The translations under genes were made by a program, and so were the position numbers. Positions 61,133 to 64,000 of a stretch of DNA of 64,000 nucleotides are shown here, in pieces (position 1 is the stretch's first letter; the number at the start of each line of letters is the position of its first letter). The notes beneath the pieces were generated by a model. That model was given only the letters and a program-made list of their open reading frames with translations. It did not search any database and had not been told where the DNA came from. The stretch is from Acidobacteriota bacterium (lineage in GTDB: Bacteria > Acidobacteriota > Vicinamibacteria > Vicinamibacterales > CAVVIG01), in NCBI GenBank assembly GCA_003222535.1, contig QHWJ01000236.1, positions 22,939-86,938 on the forward strand, given 5' to 3'.

Positions 61133-62173
61133 TCATGGTATCGCGACCCGCTCGATGACGTCGTTGATGACGCTGTCGGTCGTCAGGCCGTGGCTGGCGG
61201 CGTGCGGGCCGAGCCAGATGCGGTGGCCGAGAATGTAGGGCGCGAGATCCTGAATGTCTTCCGGGTAGACCTCCGTCCGGCGGCGGACCAGCAGGGCCCA
61301 GACTTTCGCGAGTCGGGCCCAGCAGATGATCGCGCGCGGCGAGGCGCCGAGATCGACGCCGTGTTCGACGAGCTCGGACGGCGAATGCACGTTCCAGTCG
61401 GTCTCGGGGTTGAACGGCCGCGTCGCGGCCACGAGCCGCTGAATGTAGGTGGCGAGGCGAGGGTGAACGTACACGTGCTCGTTGATGGCCCCGCGAAGGC
61501 GGACGATCCGGTCCTTCGTCATCAGCACGCTCAGCCGGACGCGCTTGAAATCGAAGTGCACCAGCTTGGCTTCTTCCTCGGGCGGCAGATAGCCGATGTT
61601 CACCATGATGGCGAACCGATCGGTGGCCGCTTCCGACAGCGGGAACGTCCCCTGCCCGAGCTCCACCGGATTCATCGTCGCGATCGCGAAGCTGAACGCC
61701 GGCAGCTCGAACGTGGTCTTGCCGACGGTGACCGTGCGGTCCTGCAGCGCCTCGAGGAACGCGCTCTGCGACTTCAGCGGGATGCGGTTGATCTCGTCGA
61801 GCAGGATGACTTCGGCCTCCGCGAGCGGGCCGAACTCGGTCATCAGCTCGCCGGTGGCCGGATTGATCATCTGAAAGCCGACGACCTCGGTCGGCTGCAG
61901 GTCGGCGCGGCCCTGCAGCCGGACGAACTTGGCGTCGCTGATCGCGGCGAGGATGACGCCGAAGAACGTCTTGCCGACGCCGGGCACGCCGCGCAGCAAC
62001 AGGTTGCCGGCGTTGACCTGGCGGTTTTCCTTCTTGTCGTACGACGTCGGGATCTCCGACATCAGGACGACGTTCGCGAGCGCCTTGGCGGTGTCGTAGC
62101 CGACGAGCGCCTTTCCGCCTTCCGCGATGATCGAGTCGTGGAAAGCAATGGCTTGTTCGAGGTCAGGATGCAA
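61133..62173 (-). CDS. MoxR-family AAA+ ATPase
   Basis: This 346-residue ATPase has Walker A RGVPGVGKTFF, Walker B VILLDEINRIP, sensor 1 AIATMNPVELGQGTFPLSEA and sensor 2/lid region ASPRAIICWARLA. MoxR proteins act as chaperone-like remodellers for VWA-containing metal or quinoprotein partners. It is the first gene of the moxR-DUF58-BatD-BatA-hypothetical-BatB operon on the minus strand. Confidence 0.95.
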   Translation of the reverse strand: MHPDLEQAIAFHDSIIAEGGKALVGYDTAKALANVVLMSEIPTSYDKKENRQVNAGNLLLRGVPGVGKTFFGVILAAISDAKFVRLQGRADLQPTEVVGFQMINPATGELMTEFGPLAEAEVILLDEINRIPLKSQSAFLEALQDRTVTVGKTTFELPAFSFAIATMNPVELGQGTFPLSEAATDRFAIMVNIGYLPPEEEAKLVHFDFKRVRLSVLMTKDRIVRLRGAINEHVYVHPRLATYIQRLVAATRPFNPETDWNVHSPSELVEHGVDLGASPRAIICWARLAKVWALLVRRRTEVYPEDIQDLAPYILGHRIWLGPHAASHGLTTDSVINDVIERVAIP

Positions 62174-62309
62174 TGGGACTCACATCTTACTTGACCCGGA
62201 CATCTTCTAAAGCCGTGTTCTGGCCAAATCAGGCAAGTTTTTTCAGGTGAGGCTTAGCCGCTCGCCGTCACCCGGCGGTTTGAGGCGAAGCTTCGTTACA
62301 ATACCGTTC

Positions 62310-63005
62310 GTGAACAAAGTGCTCGCAAGCGCCGATGAGGCCGTCGCGCAGATCCCGGACGGCGCCACAATCATGATGGGCGGCTTCGGCCTCTGCGGGA
62401 TTCCCGAAGCGCTCATCGCCGCCCTGCACGCCCGGGGCACGACAGGGCTCACCGTCGTCAGCAACAACGCCGGCGTGGACGATTTCGGCATCGGCGTGCT
62501 GCTCAGGGCCCGCCAGGTCCGCAAGATGATCGCCACCTATGTCGGGGAGAACAAGGAGTTCGAGCGCCAGTTCCTGACGGGCGAGATCGAGGTGGAGCTC
62601 GTGCCGCAGGGTACCTTCGCCGAGCGCATCCGCGCCGGCGGAGCCGGGATTGGCGGCTTCTTTACCCCGACAGGCTATGGGACGCTCATCGCGGAACACA
62701 AGGAAACGCGGACGATCGACGGCAAGCCGTACGTGCTCGAGAAGCCGCTGCACGCCGATTTTGCGTTCGTGAAGGCCTGGAAAGGCGATCGGACGGGCAA
62801 CCTCGTTTACCGGAAAACCGCCCGCAACTTCAATCCCGTGATGGCCACGGCCGCCGAGGTGACGATCGCCGAGGTCGAGCAGCTCGTCGAGCCCGGCAAG
62901 ATTGATCCGGATCACGTGGTCACCCCGGGGATTTTCGTGCGCCACATCCTGCAGGCCGCCCGATACGAGAAGCGCATCGAGAAGCGGACGACGCGCAGGG
63001 ACTAG
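62310..63005 (+). CDS. scoA: 3-oxoacid CoA-transferase subunit A
   Basis: This 231-residue subunit starts at GTG 62310. The family signature IMMGGFGLCGIPE (about 25-37), VSNNAGVDDFGIGVLL and GIGGFFTPTGYGT are characteristic of SCOT/AtoD subunits. With subunit B it moves CoA between succinyl-CoA or acetyl-CoA and acetoacetate or similar acids. The subunit genes are separated by 167 bp of repeats, unusual for this pair, which normally overlaps or nearly so. Confidence 0.95.
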   Translation: MNKVLASADEAVAQIPDGATIMMGGFGLCGIPEALIAALHARGTTGLTVVSNNAGVDDFGIGVLLRARQVRKMIATYVGENKEFERQFLTGEIEVELVPQGTFAERIRAGGAGIGGFFTPTGYGTLIAEHKETRTIDGKPYVLEKPLHADFAFVKAWKGDRTGNLVYRKTARNFNPVMATAAEVTIAEVEQLVEPGKIDPDHVVTPGIFVRHILQAARYEKRIEKRTTRRD

Positions 63006-63165
63006 TCTGGGGACTGGGACTGGGGACTGGGGACTGGGAGTAGCACGACCAGCGCGGCCTGACCTACACTCTCAACCACGAAAACACGAGCGTAAAAACC
63101 ACGAAAAGACTATTTTGTCTCTTTCGTGTGTTTCGTGATTTTCGTGTCTTTCGTGGATTCGAGAC
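63006..63165. repeat. GGGGACT array and inverted CACGAAAAC array between the CoA-transferase genes
   Basis: CTGGGGACTGGGACTGGGGA (63007-63040) is followed by CCACGAAAACACGAGCG and ACCACGAAAAGACTA, mirrored by TCTTTCGTGTGTTTCGTGAT and GTGTCTTTCGTGG. It ends 8 bp before the scoB start. Confidence 0.92.
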
Positions 63166-63172
63166 AGCGTCC

Positions 63173-63820
63173 ATGGATCTTCGAGACCGGATCGTCACAC
63201 GCGTGGCGCGCGAGCTCAAAGACGGCGATTACGTGAACCTGGGCATCGGCATGCCGACGCTCGTGGCGAACCACGTGCCTCCGGGCGTGCGCATCACCCT
63301 GCACTCGGAGAACGGCATGCTCGGGATCGGACGGTTTCCCACCGAGGAGGAAGTCGACCCGGATCTGATCAACGCGGGGAAAGAGACGGTCACTGAAACG
63401 CCGGGGTGCTCGTACTTCAGCAGCGCGGACTCGTTCGCCATGGTCCGCGGCGGGCACATCGACCTGACCGTGCTCGGCGCGCTGCAGGTGGATCGGGACG
63501 GGAACCTCGCGAACTGGATGATCCCCGGCAAGATGGTCAAGGGAATGGGCGGCGCGATGGACCTGGTCGCCGGCGCGAAGAGGGTCGTGGTCGCGATGGA
63601 GCATACGACGAAGGACGGGGGCCACAAGATCCTCGAGCGCTGCACGCTGCCGTTGACGGGGTTGAAGGTCGTGCACCTGATCGTCACCGAGCTCGCGGTG
63701 ATCGAGGTCACTCCGCGCGGGCTGGTCCTGAAAGAAACAGCGTTGGACACGACGATCGACAAGGTCCGCCAGGCGACGGGCGCAGATCTCATCGTCGAAC
63801 AGACGCCGGGTACGTTTTGA
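63173..63820 (+). CDS. scoB: 3-oxoacid CoA-transferase subunit B
   Basis: This 215-residue subunit holds the catalytic glutamate in [13 protein letters not shown] (about 45-48), then [17 protein letters not shown] and [16 protein letters not shown]. The start ATG 63173 matches the family N-terminus [17 protein letters not shown]. It completes the heterodimeric transferase with the upstream subunit A. Confidence 0.96.
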   Translation: MDLRDRIVTRVARELKDGDYVNLGIGMPTLVANHVPPGVRITLHSENGMLGIGRFPTEEEVDPDLINAGKETVTETPGCSYFSSADSFAMVRGGHIDLTVLGALQVDRDGNLANWMIPGKMVKGMGGAMDLVAGAKRVVVAMEHTTKDGGHKILERCTLPLTGLKVVHLIVTELAVIEVTPRGLVLKETALDTTIDKVRQATGADLIVEQTPGTF

Positions 63821-63832
63821 CGGTTGAAGGTC

Positions 63833-63999
63833 GCGTGGGTCGCGTGGGTCAGGTAGGTCGGGTGGGTCAGGTAGGTTGGGTGGTCAGGTAGGTTGGGTGG
63901 GTCAGGTAGGTCGGGTAGGTCGGGTAGGTCGGGTAGGTCAGGTAGGTCGGGTAGGTCGGGTAGGTCGGGTAGGTCAGGTGGGTCGGGTAGGTGGGGGAT
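63833..63999. repeat. Long GGTAGGTCG nonamer array, running to the window edge
   Basis: About 18 degenerate 9-nt units (GGTAGGTCG, GGTAGGTCA, GGTGGGTCA) follow the scoB stop codon. The array continues past the window. The same family is inserted in the amidase gene. Confidence 0.93.
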
Positions 64000-64000
64000 A

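Noticed and set aside
60068-62194. A 708-codon plus-strand open frame opposite the DUF58 and MoxR genes
   Set aside because: Its translation is Arg/Asp/Glu/Leu-rich with no domain and mirrors well-conserved minus-strand genes; it is a GC-skew shadow. The same holds for long antisense frames at 929-2101, 8759-9994, 24529-25986, 40793-41965, 45136-46581 and 57746-59563.

Overview
The window is a high-GC chromosomal segment with no rRNA, tRNA, CRISPR or phage genes. It most likely comes from an uncultured or poorly characterised acidobacterium of the Vicinamibacteria (subdivision 6) type. The evidence for that is a VWFA protein of the acidobacterial TIGR03436 type, several secreted PQQ-like and YVTN/BNR beta-propellers, a 1229-residue FtsX permease, and intergenic regions crowded with short repeats. 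The taxon is an inference from gene content; no marker gene is present.

Layout. 1-13 kb: end of an aminotransferase, GNAT acetyltransferase, Tat-exported amidase, a decayed beta-lactamase-type gene, secreted YVTN propeller, cytochrome-like protein, hot-dog thioesterase, SWIB protein, fused membrane/spermidine-synthase-like protein, giant BNR/sortilin-like propeller. 13-20 kb: toxin-antitoxin pair, DUF1990 protein, cytochrome P450, VOC protein, PQQ pseudogene, Fe-type alcohol dehydrogenase, membrane protein, MFS transporter. 20-23 kb: a lower-GC accessory patch with a second toxin-antitoxin pair and a SIR2-like protein, then a decayed sodium/solute symporter. 23-33.7 kb: adenylate-forming enzyme plus aldehyde dehydrogenase, glycosyltransferase, ABC ATPase and FtsX permease, PQQ protein, and a response-regulator remnant. 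34-42.6 kb: sarcosine-oxidase-like flavoenzyme, PQQ protein, VapBC-type pair, cytochrome c, aminoglycoside-phosphotransferase-fold protein divergent from an acyl-CoA dehydrogenase, and a DPP4-type peptidase. 43-46.5 kb: complete fumarate reductase/succinate dehydrogenase operon, preceded by an unrecognised 54-residue Cys-rich protein that is easily missed. 46.8-55 kb: VWFA protein, Omp85-like protein with partner, CBS protein, M2 peptidase, berberine-bridge-type oxidase. 55.6-62.2 kb: MoxR-DUF58-VWA (aerotolerance-type) operon. 62.3-63.8 kb: both subunits of a 3-oxoacid CoA-transferase.

The most unusual feature is the repeat content. Most intergenic gaps, and several spacers inside apparent operons, hold short degenerate tandem arrays. 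At least seven unrelated families have a 7-nt period (GGGGACT, TCAGACT, GGTTCAG, CAGCCAT, TTAAGAA, CTCTCAA, GTTGGTC). At least three have a 9-nt period (CACGAAAGA, GGTAGGTCG, CGCAGAGCC). Many arrays face their own reverse complement, giving long hairpins such as a perfect 22-bp stem with a 2-nt loop at 2146-2191. A second class is palindromic: GTCCGGCTTCAGCCGGAC, GTAGGGCACCGC...GCGGTGCC, and a 68-nt element.

These sequences also lie inside genes. They add residues to the GNAT and P450 C-termini and to the propeller and Omp85 N-termini. They interrupt the amidase, glycosyltransferase and ABC ATPase. The 68-nt element occurs twice in the FtsX permease gene in two different reading frames, and again in inverted orientation between genes at 55311-55378. 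This looks like a large set of insertion-competent, coding-tolerated mini-repeats, comparable to Rickettsia palindromic elements and cyanobacterial heptanucleotide STRRs, and I consider it the main discovery candidate.
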